From contig NC_030385.2 of assembly GCF_001625215.2 (NCBI RefSeq), positions 41,689,598 through 41,753,597 on the forward strand: DNA of 64,000 bases, written 5' to 3'. Numbering within the stretch: the first letter of the stretch is position 1; each line of letters starts with the position of its first letter. The notes beneath the pieces are model-generated. The model did not search any database. It was not told where the DNA came from and was given only the letters and a program-made list of their open reading frames with translations. Both the position numbers and the translations under genes were made by a program. Positions 39,485 to 51,284 of this stretch are shown here, one piece after another. Source of the DNA: Daucus carota subsp. sativus. Its lineage: Eukaryota > Streptophyta > Magnoliopsida > Apiales > Apiaceae.

Positions 39485-41493
39485 CTAAAAGAAAGCATTT
39501 CAGAAGTTCAGTTTGCAAGTCAGACACGAGAAATATCATGTCACAGACAACACGATTTAGTATACAGAAGAAATTAACATAGTAAAAAGCCAACACTTAA
39601 TTATCTGTAAATATATAATACAACCCCAGCTACTTGCAGTCTCTTCAACAACGCAACTCAGTAAAAACTTAAGTCATGCCAAAACACAGTAATGCAAAGG
39701 AATTATCTAAAGTCTGGTTAAAAGGAGTAATTAAGATGTTTATTTGTTAAACCACCACAGTAATAAGCTACGACACCAAACAAAATTGCTTTACACCATA
39801 TCTTAAGGAACTACATGTCCTTGATTCCAAAGCGGGTGTAAACAACGCTACTCAAGTCAAGGGACGGGTGTAAGAACCTCGAAAACTTGACTCAACTGAA
39901 GCCAAACCCGGTTCCTGGCTAGAGTCTATTGAGATTCCAGTCAACAGGTTGGCAGGGCTTGTTATGCCAGCTTCTGATAAAGGATTCTCGGATTGGCATT
40001 ATGCCTTCCCTTGATTAGAGATCGAAATCCCTATCCTAGCTAATCAAACTCGAATTTGACTTGATCTACTATTCAACTCGAAGATTATTATTGACTGACA
40101 AAAAAATGAAAAAGAGTACCCGGCTGTCTTTTCAAATTTTAGTTTTCCTTGGTATTTACAATTTTCAAATGCATTAGGTTTTTAAGAATTTGGGGAAAAG
40201 GGATTCAGTATTTGACTCCACGTCTTTCGAGACTTCAACAGTAGAATTCTTTCAACAGAAAAGCTCAAACAATATTTACTAGTGATATTCATTGTGCTGT
40301 ACTTCCCAAATCCCACATGTGTTGCATCTCTGATGAACATGAAACTCTAATTAATTTTCGCTTCCTTGGTTTTCTGTAATGTCTTCAATAGTATTTGTTA
40401 AATTGAATTTCATGTGAATTGAACAGTTGGCGCGGCAGTACAGTGCTATCCTAATTTCAAGTGCATGACATCTGCTTAACTCCCTCTGTCCCAAAAATGC
40501 TAACCACCCAATTGATGCTCCCATAGACCACCCAAAACTAAACCCCATGTCACTAAACCCCCAGGTGGAGCTGGAACCAAGAGCCACAAACATCAAAACT
40601 GACAAATGGTCAACCTCAGAAGTCAGAAACATGCCAAACTAAAACTCCGGTTAGCCTACCACATGCTGACAACACTATCCAACATCTTTACTTTCAGAAT
40701 TGCATATAGCTAAAGCATTGTCATTATCCATAAATTGCTTCTTCCATAACTTTTCTTACCCTTATTATTAATCCAGACACAGTAATCAACTAATTACATT
40801 AGAACAAGAAAGGGTATTATTTGAGCTAATGGAGTTTCCAAACCTTACGATAGAACACAAAGGCATCCCTTCCAAAAACATAAAAATAAACAACCCCCCT
40901 CCCTGAAAAAGAAAAGAGAACTACTAAATGTCGATTAATATTAATTTAAACAGGAATTGACAATTAGTACACGTAGATATCACCATTACAAACAAGGAGG
41001 AGGGGTCTACTTCTATATTAAATTATTAATAACTATTCAACAAGTTAGTCAGCATATGTTTGTTGGACATTCAAGTGTCTCACTTTTGTTACGGCATCAG
41101 AGCCTTCAAAAGCCCCTTAATTAACACACTCACATGTCTTCAACAGTAAGACTTCAGTTAAACAAACCCTCAAACTCCCACGAGTATAGTATGATAAACC
41201 TACATAAACCATTTATTAAAGGCAATTAATACCAGTAAACATATTATAAAAATTCAAACAAATATCAGTTCATCAAATTCAGATGAAATTAAGCCCAATT
41301 GAATTCCCATAACAAAACCGAATTCATCAAACTCAAATTAAACCACAACCCAATTCATCAAACTCAAATTAAACCAAAACCCAATTCATTAAACACAAAT
41401 CAAACAAACTCATAAGACACAAATCCAAACCCTAAAACACAAAGAAAACAAAGCAGAGATCATCAACATACCCAATCGACAAGATGGGCAGGC

Positions 41494-41715
41494 CTAATTG
41501 TAGTAAAGCTCGAGACCCATGCCATCATGAATCTCATAATCACGAAGAGTGATATGATCCTTGTAAATATTGTACCACTTCTGAATACGAATCTTCTCGG
41601 CACGAGTCCCAGTCTGAGCAGCAACAAGCTTCTTCAAATCACCAATTGTGTCGTCATCGTTGCACTTTACGCGCACCTTCTTTCCAAGACGATCGTTCAA
41701 CACCACCTCAATCAT
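41494..41715 (-). CDS. UBL5: Ubiquitin-like protein 5 (UBL5/Hub1), splicing modifier
   Basis: UBL5 (yeast Hub1) binds spliceosomal proteins non-covalently through HIND motifs and affects splice-site use; it acts mainly in the nucleus. The single coding exon gives 73 residues, the exact family length. Seen: [18 protein letters not shown] opening, the [17 protein letters not shown] helix, [16 protein letters not shown] with the family's typical KWY, and the invariant end GMGLELYYN. The tail is a double Tyr rather than Gly-Gly, so it cannot be conjugated like ubiquitin. A CT/GA-rich leader (41716-41757) precedes the start. The stop is followed 20 bp later by a consensus splice donor, suggesting a 3'-UTR intron. 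Confidence 0.97.
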   Translation of the reverse strand: MIEVVLNDRLGKKVRVKCNDDDTIGDLKKLVAAQTGTRAEKIRIQKWYNIYKDHITLRDYEIHDGMGLELYYN

Positions 41716-41757
41716 CTTGACTCTGTCTCTCTCTAGAATCTCTCTCTCTCTCTAGAA

Positions 41758-42835
41758 GGGTGGATAGCAAGATAGAATGTTTGTTTTGTTTCTCTCGCTA
41801 GCGTAGACATAAAGCAGGGTGGGTTTATATATGCAAGAAAACACTGACCGGAGGGGTGGACCGGGCTTTTTTGTTTTTGACCGGTCTTTTGAAATTATGT
41901 TTACAAGAGCTGGGCTGGGCTTACATGATGTGTTTGTCTTTGTGATATTTGTATTGGGTTGTGACTTGTGTCGAATATATATTAAATTAGGCCTACATTT
42001 TTTTTATTAATGAGGTACTCCTCGTATTTTTTTTATGTAATTTTTGACTTGGGCACGTATTTTTAGATGGGTTGACCGGCTAGTAAAAATTATTATTTTT
42101 AATTGATTTTTTTTGTGAAATAAAGTTTTGATTGTATATTTTTATTCAAAAAAAAATCAAAAATAATACATTTAACTATCTAGTCAAAATACTTAAAAGT
42201 GTGTGCCAAAAAGTCAAATGTCATATATTAAAAAACAGAACAAGTATTTTGGAGTATTAAAAATTTTGATGCTATACAATAAAACGAAAAATATTCGTTA
42301 TATACTAAATTTAATATAATTCTTTGTTGTTGGATGACTTTAATTTATCTTAGTTTTGTGGGGATTGTTTTGAATTAAAGTTGTATGAGAAAAACTTGAT
42401 TCGGAGCGAATTTCTTTTACCAATTTTATCGTCGTCTTTTCAAGAATGTAACAACTCTTGGTCTCTTATATAATATCAATTTTTTAGCATGATGAACAAT
42501 AATAATAGTGTACATGTCCTTTTAAGGCTCTCATTATTCAAATAAAATATGAAAACAATTTGGGTGGTTACTCAATCAATTATCAGGACTCCAGGAGTGC
42601 TCTAGTTCTGGATTTTGGTCAAATTTATTTGTGAATACTAGCTTAATTGTACAGGTGGTTGCTGAGTTGTGTGTTTGTTTAATTTAGCTTCACATTATGT
42701 GTCTATTTATAATTTTTTATTTACATTCTTGCAGGCTCTTGGCTGAAGTCTGGATTAAGAGTTGGTCGCGGACAAATTCAAAGTTTCCCAATTATCCTTT
42801 ATTTTATGTAACTTTGCTTATGTTTAAGCCTGAAT
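41758..42835. other. Intergenic upstream of UBL5, no gene recognised
   Basis: It contains the presumed UBL5 promoter near 41790-41840 and then AT-rich spacer. No coding content or bounded element was identified. Confidence 0.45.
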
Positions 42836-43146
42836 TTGGACAACATTTGTAAAATATTGATATTTCGTGTACTAATTCGTCACCAGTTTCGTGTATTTTT
42901 CGTGTATATTTCGTGTTTTCGTGTTTTCGTGTACTATTTCGTATCGTGTCGTTTTCGTGTACATGAAAAAATTCGTGTACTACAGTTCGTGTCGTTTTTA
43001 CCTATTTCTAAATCGTGTCGTGTTCGTGTTTACAATCGTGTACACGAATTGAATTTGTGTCGTGTTCGTGTATACCCACCAGATACACGAAACACGAAAG
43101 TACACGACACGTTTATACACGACACGAACGATTTGCCAGGTCTAAA
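42836..43146. mobile_element. CGTGT-rich hAT-like element, ends uncertain
   Basis: The region is packed with TTCGTGT/TCGTGTCGTGTTCGTG motifs, on the plus strand to about 43068 and on the minus strand to 43130. The right end reads TAGACCTGGCAAATCG on the minus strand and the left end is similar to TAAGCCTGAATTTGG. Dense inverted subterminal motifs with such ends are typical of non-autonomous hAT elements. No target duplication was found, so the left boundary may be wrong. The 148-codon frame through it is a repeat artefact. Confidence 0.5.
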
Positions 43147-43216
43147 TGAAACATTGCGGGTACTTAAGCACCCGCAATGTTTCATTGCGGGTACTTCAGT
43201 ACCCGCAATGTTTCAT
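43147..43216. repeat. Two consecutive palindromes sharing ACCCGCAATG
   Basis: Two hairpins follow each other: 'cattgcgggt' with 'acccgcaatg' around an 8-base 'acttaagc' core, then 'cattgcgggtac' with 'gtacccgcaatg' around 'ttca'. A third half site 'cattgcgggg' follows at 43214. The related 'acccgcattgcgg' appears again at the right end of the MITE at 43665. Confidence 0.8.
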
Positions 43217-43290
43217 TGCGGGGAGATTTTATCATCCAACGGCTCTGATTTGGTGGCTCCCTATCCAATGGTGGCTGTATAAGAGGCTAA

Positions 43291-43665
43291 GAGCACCCCC
43301 AATGCAGGACCGTTTGGTGCCTCGATCCACGTAAAACAGACCTGGTCCAGTAAAATTGCGTAAACTTGCGTTGGAGGAGGTTGATAAAAAGAGGTCAGGA
43401 CTTTTATGGTGGCCTTGGCCACTTCCTGCCAACATGTACCTTAAATAATTTTTTATATACTTAAGGCATTCTGTAAACTATGAAAACTGTTTGCGTGCAT
43501 TATATTAAACACAAATAAGACATAATCTGGGACCCACTTTTTATGTAAACGGTCCCGAGCATTGGAGCATGTTATCCGGTTATAATTTGGAGGACCACTT
43601 TACCAACGTGGCACACTTGTGGAGTCTTTAAAGTCAGAAAAGAGGCACCCGCATTGCGGATGCTC
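43291..43665. mobile_element. Tourist/PIF-like MITE (family B)
   Basis: The 375-bp element is flanked by TAA on both sides (43288-43290 and 43666-43668). Its ends are GAGCACCCCCAATGC and GCATTGCGGATGCTC. The TAA duplication and GAGCAYCC ends fit PIF/Harbinger MITEs. A (TA)n array starts 8 bp after it. Confidence 0.8.
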
Positions 43666-43673
43666 TAACAGCC

Positions 43674-43675
<2 letters not shown>

Positions 43676-43760
<85 letters not shown>
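43676..43760. repeat. (TA)n microsatellite, 85 bp
   Basis: An uninterrupted TA run. Its right edge is exactly the left end of the palindromic element at 43761. Confidence 0.95.
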
Positions 43761-43763
<3 letters not shown>

Positions 43764-44195
43764 CATTGCTCAAAACAGGACACCCTTAAAAGAAGAACAA
43801 AGAAGAACACTTTGGAATCGAACATAGAATCTCATCTAAAACTTCAATTAAATTTCTAACTTTAAGCTAATTAACCATTTATTATGAATAATAATAGTAT
43901 CTAGCATGTTTAACAACAATTATGGATTAAAATTAACATGATTCTATGTGATATTAATCATGTAAAGAATATATACATGATTCTATTCTGGATTCTGTTT
44001 TGGATTCTGTTCTGTATTCTATAATATTTCATATTAATAATTTGGATAAATTTGGATGTTAGATTTCATATATTAAGTTTAGTTAGTGCTTAACTATGTA
44101 ATTATAATCATAACAAATCATTTTTTATGAAAGAAAAAGTGTTATGATAGTGTTCTGTGTTGTTCTTTTTTTAAAGTGTTCTGTGTGGAGTGCAA

Positions 44196-44198
<3 letters not shown>
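43761..44198. mobile_element. TA-array-flanked palindromic element A
   Basis: Inverted ends of about 45 bp match with a few gaps: left GGGCATTGCTCAAAACAGGA and on to 'aagaacaaagaagaacact'; right, on the minus strand, GAGTTGCACTCCACACAGAA and on to 'agaacaacacagaacact'. (TA)n runs touch both ends, so the target was probably a TA microsatellite, as reported for rice Micron elements. No protein is encoded. Confidence 0.6.

Positions 44199-44232
<34 letters not shown>
44199..44232. repeat. (TA)n microsatellite shared by two elements
   Basis: A TA run of about 34 bp separates palindromic elements A and B and directly touches both. Confidence 0.95.
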
Positions 44233-44235
<3 letters not shown>

Positions 44236-44683
44236 ATAGGATCAAATAAAAACTTTTTTAAGTTACAAACTTACAAACTTTTTTTTATTCTCCCATCGTG
44301 TTAATCCTTAGTTATATAAAGTATCCATGTTGAAAATTCTTCAAAAAACATCACAATTTTTAAAAATAATGCATAAATAAATCGCGTTTTCAACACATTT
44401 ATAACCGGGGTTCAACATCGGTTGTTGAACACTAATTATCATTGTGTTCAATATATATAAAAAGATGTTTAAACTATACTTCTCGGGTTTGGGTAGGGTC
44501 TAGAAACATAAATATTAGTTATATAACAAGTTTACCTTAGTTCTAACATTTAAAAATTGGTTTATGTACTTCTCCACCACTATTTTAATCGATGTTCAAC
44601 AAAATATGTTAAAAAAATGTTGAACTCAAGTTATATATGTGTTGAACAAAAAAAGTTTGTAAGTTTGTACCAGAACCCTCGCC
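44233..44683. mobile_element. TA-array-flanked palindromic element B
   Basis: The left end GGGATAGGATCAAATAAAAA leads into 'gttacaaacttacaaactt'. The right end read on the minus strand, GGCGAGGGTTCTGG, leads into 'tacaaacttacaaacttt'. (TA)n runs flank both sides (44199-44232 and 44684-44706). The interior is unlike element A. No coding content. The class is uncertain. Confidence 0.6.
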
Positions 44684-44706
44684 TATATATATATATATAT
44701 ATATAT
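44684..44706. repeat. (TA)n microsatellite, right flank of element B
   Basis: A TA run of about 23 bp immediately follows palindromic element B. Confidence 0.9.
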
Positions 44707-45583
44707 TCACGAATCAATAAAGCATGTAATATTATAAATTTTAAAAAAGCATTCATAAAAATTCTTGATGTATCATGAACATTTCCTTTTCGACGAGCCA
44801 CAAACAAAAATTGAAAAAAAAAAGCCCCCAAAAAAATTGAAACGAGAGCTCTACTTAACAAAAAAAATAATAATAAAACACATTTTATCTTTCTCTTTCA
44901 GTTTACCGTAGTTAATCAGTTGCAACGCACGCTCATGCATGCCTGCATGTGTGTAATTATCATTGGCCTTGAATTCATTTCTCACAAGACATCACAAATT
45001 TCACTTCTTTAAGTACTTAAGAAACTACCCAAATATAACATTCTTCTCGGCCATTAGCACGTACATGTGTTTGCATGTACCCAGAATACTAGTTGCTTGC
45101 ATGTATCTGATGTTACATGAGTACTACTGCCATGAGTACTAGTTGTTTTATATTTTTTGAACGTCTAAATCGTTCACTAATAAGTAAGTGATGTCTACTT
45201 TGATTAGAATGTTAAATATCAAAATGATAACACGGAAAATCAAAATTTAATATTCAAACTATGTAATTCTTTACCGATCATAATATTTTTTACCGTTCCA
45301 CAACTTTTTTTACCGTTTTATAATATTATCCTACCGTTTTACAACATTATGTAAATACTAGTACTGTTATGTTTTTCCTCAAATCTACTATTCTACATTA
45401 TGTAAATACTAGTAGTGTAACAGTAGTTATTTTTATTCTTAATATGTTTTTGTCCATACTTGTATATATATTTGCTGTAAAAATAAAATTTTAATAAGAT
45501 CAATTCAAATATATGAATCATACGAGAATATATAAATTAAAGATAATATTTCGAAGAGTCGGCCGACCCCAGCATCACACAAA
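44707..45583. other. Intergenic, no gene recognised
   Basis: AT-rich spacer. At about 45275-45345 the word 'taccgtt' followed by 'ta/ccaca' recurs four times at about 22-bp spacing, a small degenerate repeat. Nothing else can be supported. Confidence 0.4.
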
Positions 45584-45706
45584 ATGGTGAAAGTGGTGAT
45601 CGATATTGATACTAATGATTGGGAATACGATGTGCTTGAAGGGAATTTTGACCGCTATGTGTCTTTCATCATCCCAATAAAAAAATTTGGGCAAAGTAAT
45701 GCCTGA
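45584..45706 (+). CDS. Possible 40-residue reading frame, unrecognised
   Basis: An ATG-to-TGA frame of 41 codons (MVKVVIDIDTNDWEYDVLEG, then a basic IPIKKFGQ tail) lies in a GC-richer patch among AT-rich spacer. I do not recognise a family. It may be a coding scrap of a transposon or gene; no splice partners or promoter were seen. Listed only because its composition differs from its surroundings. Confidence 0.2.
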   Translation: MVKVVIDIDTNDWEYDVLEGNFDRYVSFIIPIKKFGQSNA

Positions 45707-45850
45707 GAAAACTGTTCGTTATGTTTTAAAATAGGTTCTTACACGCACATACATTTTCAAAGACAGCTTCACAGAACTTTCGATACTTTTCATACATAGT
45801 CAATTAGTACCAAAACATCTCCAAGCATAAAACTCAGTTCGTGAGCAGCT

Positions 45851-46090
45851 AATTTCGACACGGGAGTCCTTTGCAAAAACTAGGCTAACAAGAAATTTAA
45901 GATTTATTGTCCAAAAAAAAGAGTACCCGTACCTTAAGCCTATACAGCAAAATCTAGTGTTAATTTCGACACGGGAGTCCTTTGCAAAAAGGAAACTAGG
46001 CTAACTATAAATTTAAGAATCACTCGTAGAGTTCGGTGTCCGGAGAGAAGAGGACCCGTACCTTTAGCCTATAAAACAAAATATGGTGTT
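45851..46090. repeat. Two-copy tandem repeat of about 112-125 bp
   Basis: Both units contain, in order, 'ttcgacacgggagtcctttg', 'actaggctaac', 'aaatttaaga', 'acccgtacctt', 'agcctata' and 'caaaat' followed by '(c/g)tggtgtt'. The second unit has a short insertion ('gttcggtgtccggagag'). The content is non-coding. Confidence 0.75.
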
Positions 46091-46390
46091 TGGCATTAAG
46101 GAGTTGTTGCAATCGAATTAAGCATGTGGAACTCAACAAGCAGAACAATATCATAGCTGATCGATTTATATAGCTCTTTTAGGGGTCATTTGGCAAATCT
46201 GAAAGATTTATATCTGAAAGATTAATATATCTGAACGATCTGAAAAAATCTGAAATCTGAATGAATAATATTATTTGATAACAATTTTTCATAATGTCTG
46301 AATGAAATATTTTTCCAGTTTTATCTATCTGATTAAATGAGACTATTTGACACTTTTTTTTTCTTCATAATATGTGAATGAAAGTTATTA

Positions 46391-46582
46391 CTCCATCCGT
46401 CCCCCCTGGGGCCTGGATAGTATACATTTAAGATTTTCTGTCTTTGAATTAAAGTTTGGATATTAAATTTTTATTCTAAACAAAAAATATTTTAAGTAAG
46501 TTACGGAAGTATATTTTATAAGAGTATTGAGATGCATGTAGAGCAGTTGAAAAAAAACGTGAATTAAATGAGACAGAGAGAG
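46391..46582. mobile_element. Stowaway-like MITE
   Basis: The 192-bp element is flanked by TA. The left end CTCCATCCGTCCCCC matches the Stowaway CTCCCTCCGTCCC terminus; the right end GAGACAGAGAGAG is a degenerate complement. It lies 60 bp after a 'gggtcatttggcaaatctg' segment that resembles a Tourist end without a found partner. Confidence 0.65.
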
Positions 46583-48453
46583 TAACAAAAAAATATATTA
46601 TAAATTCTAGTTGTTCAATTAATTATCATGCCATAGAAACAAATCTAATAAAATTTAAAATTTAAAAACTTGTAAAACAGTTCTTAAAAAGTTTAATAAA
46701 ATAAAAAGTTAGATTGGCCAAAGACGCAGTGTAAAACAGTTGGTTATAATTTAGGGTTAACAGAGTAATAATGTGAATATGAATCAAACAGCGAGCACTT
46801 GAGGAAGGAGCGAATCAGCATGTTTTAGAATCGCTCAGCCCACTGCTAGAGAAGCCCAAATGATCTGATTCAAAAAAATCGATCAGACAAAGAACATTCA
46901 GCCTTCAGCTGTAAACAAATGAGGTTTTAGTTGACTAATAAATAGGCAGATGAAGGGAAAGCAGAAGCGAGACAACTATTACCCCCTCCTAACCATAGGC
47001 ACCCATCATTTACCACTTGTCACCAAATTTTGTTGATTTCGTAGTGAAATGTACACACACTGATCAGAAAGAAGAGCCACAGTTAATCTCCTCGATCACC
47101 CATTTTTCAAACATTTATATCAAATGAATATGACTTTCAGAGATCATTCGATAAATTACTAAGAACTTCAAAAGTAAAATTTGAAAGAGCAATGAAGTGA
47201 CACGTTTTTTCGCCCTCAAAAGGTCTCTTATCAACAAAATGCCTATTCGTTCTGAGATTTTAGTTTTAAGTTTTTCCTCACCGTAAACACTTGACAGCTA
47301 AAAGCAAAAGTTCTCTGCTGTAATTTTGATTAAAAGTATTAAATATAAACTGAGTTTTCAGATATTTTATTGTGCATATTCATTCTTACTCTCTCCGTCC
47401 TTTCAGGATGTTTATGTTCATTATTTGCACGTATTTTGAGATTTTTATAAAGTATAGTTCAGTAACGTTTTTTTATTTTTTTTCTGAGTAAAAGTTTAAA
47501 CGTCAAATTTATATTCAGAAAAAAAAAATTTAAAAAATATTATAGAGCTATGGTTTATAAGAGTCTGAAAATGCATGTAAAAAAGTAATATAAAAATTGT
47601 GGTGGGACTGAAAGAGCAGTTGTTTTCAGTCCAGTTTTGAGAGAGGATCGATGAGAGATATTTTTGCGAAACTGATCGGTCACACAAACACACTATCTTT
47701 CCTCATCAGTTTCACTCTCGTTGCAGACCACCAAAATGTCTGCACAGCAAATCAAAAGCTGCAATTACATATTTTAAACTCTGCATGCTGTACAGCAACA
47801 TAAATTGAATCAACAAACACCATACAATGAATTCGCATTTCAACTTATATTAATGTCGGATCAGATTTATTTCGACCAATATATTTATGTTGTTGATGGA
47901 AAAAAACGATAATATTAAAAAAATTCAAATAGTCAAACTTTAATTTTCGTAAAATAAATATTTTCATAAAAATAGATAGTGAAAATTATGTTGAATTGAC
48001 TTAAAACGAGATTTAGTAGATTTACCCTGTACATCCCTCTCATCTCTTTACGGTTTTTTTTTAACTTTCGACAAGCATTTTAAAGTGTATATAAATTATA
48101 TTTATAATAAAGTATAAATATTTTTTTATGCCAACGACCCTTATTTTAAGACTGGCAGTGATAAATGGTAATCATGGAAACGATATGTTAATTCAATAAT
48201 TCATATACAGGAAATACAAGATTGTCTGATATGATGATAATTATAAATGCAAGGAAAATGAGCAACTACATACAGATTACAGGATTACAGACTTGTTACA
48301 GATTCTGTTGAAAAGATGTCCAAATTTTACTATAATATATTTACACACCCATATGCACATACAAGCAGGGGGCAACACCATTGATTACCTCCTTACTTCT
48401 CATAGTAATGTCCTTAGGGCAGATAACAAATTATATCATGACTAACTAAGTGT
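46583..48453. other. Intergenic with one probable degenerate Stowaway element
   Basis: A second Stowaway-type end, TA then CTCTCTCCGTCCTTTC (47389), has a weak complementary end near 47605-47622 ('gtgggactgaaagag'), so a degenerate MITE of about 230 bp is likely. The rest is AT-rich. The last 150 bp before 48453 may be GNAT 3' UTR. Confidence 0.45.
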
Positions 48454-51126
48454 TTATGTGTTTAGAATCTTCATCATGAAGTTGAACTGGACATCCGGTG
48501 CGGTTTTAGGTTGCGGCCACTTGGCTCCTTCTGGCACTTTTATGCTTTTAAAACCTTGACCTTTGTACAAATCTACTGCCCCTGGATTGTTTAGGTCACA
48601 GTGCAATGCAACGGCACGACATCCCCAGCTTTTTGCTAGAGCTTCTGCTTTGATTATAAGCTTTTTAGCTATCCCCTTCCGTCTATATCTATCTCGAACT
48701 GCAACATTTGATACATATGCAATCCCAGTTCTGTGAAGAATGTGAATGCAGCTCAATTTCGTTATATAGATTGAAGATGGAAATTATTAGCAGGTCTGCA
48801 TAATTAATTGATGTGCTTTCAGGCAATGCACCCTTCACTATGGGACTTGAACAAGGCATCGTTTAATACGCTATACAATAGGTACAAAGAGTAACATATC
48901 AATTATAAGCTATAAAGACAAAAACTTTATGTGTCTGATATGAAAAGAGTTCACATATTTTCTACACACTGCTTTATATATATTTTAACTTAGCAAAAAA
49001 GAATAATAATAGGCAGCGAATATATATAAAATACCAGTTTAGCGCCTCCTACTATTAAGGCAGGTATACATTGTTAGAACAGAAGTGAAGGAACTGGAAG
49101 TGTATATTGAAAGTAGAGCATCATCATTCCTACTTAAGCTGCAAATGAAAAAATGTTTGACTGCAGGAAATGTAAGATTCTGAATCTTGAAGAGACAATT
49201 GATTTACATGTACGAAATGATAGAGCTCTGAATTCATCATAAGCATGCTAGTGACCTATGTAATTGCTTGGTGTGCGTGATGGTGGTTGCAGAAGTTTGC
49301 ATGATGAATAGTAAATTAAGAGGAGTCAGATTCAACGGCAAACATGAAAGGCATTATAAATCGCATACCAGTCCTAACAATACACCAATAAGTTAAATTT
49401 TCATTTTCAGTCAACTCTCTGCCATGTGAATTAAATATATCTTACGGAGTATAAACTAGTAGTGGCAGGTTCACATAAATGCTTTATTATTGTACTGCGG
49501 TCTTGAGGGAGCCCTGATATGCACAAGCTGCAAAATTTAATATATGCACGGGGTGGATAGAGCATATACTTACCTTCTATTTCGGAGCGGTCCTTTTCTG
49601 GGAAGAAAATCAGCGACCGTATCCACAGTTAATATTCCAGTAACATACCCTTTATTTAGACTAAATTTCCCATCAAATCCACCAATTTTGAGGTCTTCAC
49701 TTCCGATGCAGAAGGCATCTTCATCAGAACTGCCAGTAACAGCAACTAAACAGGTTCTCTGACAACCATTAGGTACAGAGAATCCCATTACCATAGCTAA
49801 CAACCTATCAATCCTTAGGACAAAATCTAAAGGGAAGGAGTATTCTGGGAAGAACGAGCTACAGTGGGTCTCTGCCACTTCCCAGCAATCCTCTAATCTG
49901 GCCTCTCGTACAACAATCTCAGGTGATAGAGTTGGAAATAACTCTGCCACTTGACTGGCTTTGCATATCCCTATAAACAAAACTATCCGATAAGATGGTT
50001 GTACAGTACACTCATAAAATTCATGATCTCGCAATTAAGTTCATATAACTACACACATCAGAGAAAAGTTGTTTAGATCTAAGCTCAATAACAATTAAGA
50101 ACCTGATGTTTACATGTGTGAACAAATAGGATTCGAACAATCAAAATCAGACCTTTGGAAACTTAAACTTTGATTAGTTGAACAACTCAAATCTTTTTCA
50201 AGTCTAAATAGTACATTTTTACAAGTAAAACTTTAGTGTGCACACCAGTATCCAAACTGTCAGTTCAGCCCCAAACTTACCATAAAAAACTATGGTTCTA
50301 CCGACCAACAATCCACTCCTGGAAAACAAAGGATCTATATTGAGAACAAATGTTACTTTACTAGCAGATAAAGAGATAATTTGTTCACTGTTAACAAAAA
50401 CTGAATCTGGCCGAACACGAACAAACATATCATTGTTTAAAATATATATATTAAAACTTGACATAGTTGGCCAACTAATCAGCTCCTAGGCAGGAAGCAA
50501 AACATCCATTAGACATTTTCCAATAAAAATAAGAAAACAAATCGAAAGGTACATATTAAAAATGGGAAAAAATTATACTTAACATCGACTTCTAAGTGTG
50601 AAGAACATTTACATGTTTAACCTGCACACTTGTCTCTGTGTAGTTGACGCGTGAATTGAACTACAGATTAACTGCAAAGTATTTCTTATCAACAGCAAGT
50701 ATTAAAAACGAATCCGATTAATAACTCGAAAGTCAGTGAAGATGGCAAATCAGTTCAAGTTCCTGTATCGTGTAGATAAACCCTCAGCCAAACAAATGAT
50801 AAACTTAGAACTAAAGGGTCACTCGAATAATCAATAACTCCATATACCCAGATCAGATATGATCACAAAACCATTATTCAGTTAATTGATCATAACAAAA
50901 ACAATAATTAATAATCAGATAACTCAAACCCCAATAAAACATAATTAGTACTCAAGTGTGTGTTCAACCGACTGGTGTGTGTATGAGAGAGGGAGAGAGG
51001 GAGAGAGAGAGAGAGACCTGATCTGGAGAGATGGGAGGGGAATCTGCAAGGAGGAGTGGATGAGGGAGTGTTGTTAAAATTGACAGAAAGACTGTTGAGT
51101 GAGAGTCCCAGCGCCACCGTCCGCAT
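48454..51126 (-). CDS. GNAT-family acetyltransferase, probably plastid-targeted
   Basis: Plant GNAT proteins of this type transfer acetyl groups from acetyl-CoA to protein N termini and/or lysines in chloroplasts. Three exons (51126-51018, 49970-49574 and 48730-48454) give 260 residues with matching phases. Residues 1 to about 45 (MRTVALGLSLNSLSVNFNN, then Ser/Pro-rich with few acids) look like a transit peptide, so plastid targeting is inferred. The domain starts at VVREARLEDCWEVAETHC. The acetyl-CoA pyrophosphate loop is clear (VAVRDRYRRKGIAKKLI, an R-x-x-G-x-A motif at the usual place after a beta strand). It is followed by AVALHCDLNNPGAVDLYKGQGF, the typical motif B with the N-x-x-A-x-x-L-Y-x-x-x-G-F signature. 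It resembles the Arabidopsis GNAT6/GNAT7 group from memory; the subtype is uncertain. Intron 1 begins GTCTCTCTC within a CT run. Confidence 0.9.
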
Positions 51127-51284
51127 TTCTCTCCTCAAGCAACCAAAATTCGATATAAATATAGTGTATGATTGTATGTCTTTATATGATTCAAGTGGGC
51201 AGACAGATTTTGTGGGTAGAAGAAAATACAAGCAACTCAAGTATGGATATGGCTTACATTCCTGTAACATTTTGTTATATATAC

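Noticed and set aside
42836-43216. CRISPR-like regular short repeats
   Set aside because: The repeats have no constant spacer length, they are transposon subterminal motifs and palindromes, and the genome is eukaryotic.
42836-43282. 148-codon plus-strand frame
   Set aside because: Driven by CGTGT repeats of a transposon-like element; biased composition and no domain.
43634-43825. Minus-strand frame with an Ile-Tyr run
   Set aside because: Translation of the (TA)n array; the same applies to the frames at 52426-52662 and 44557-44861.
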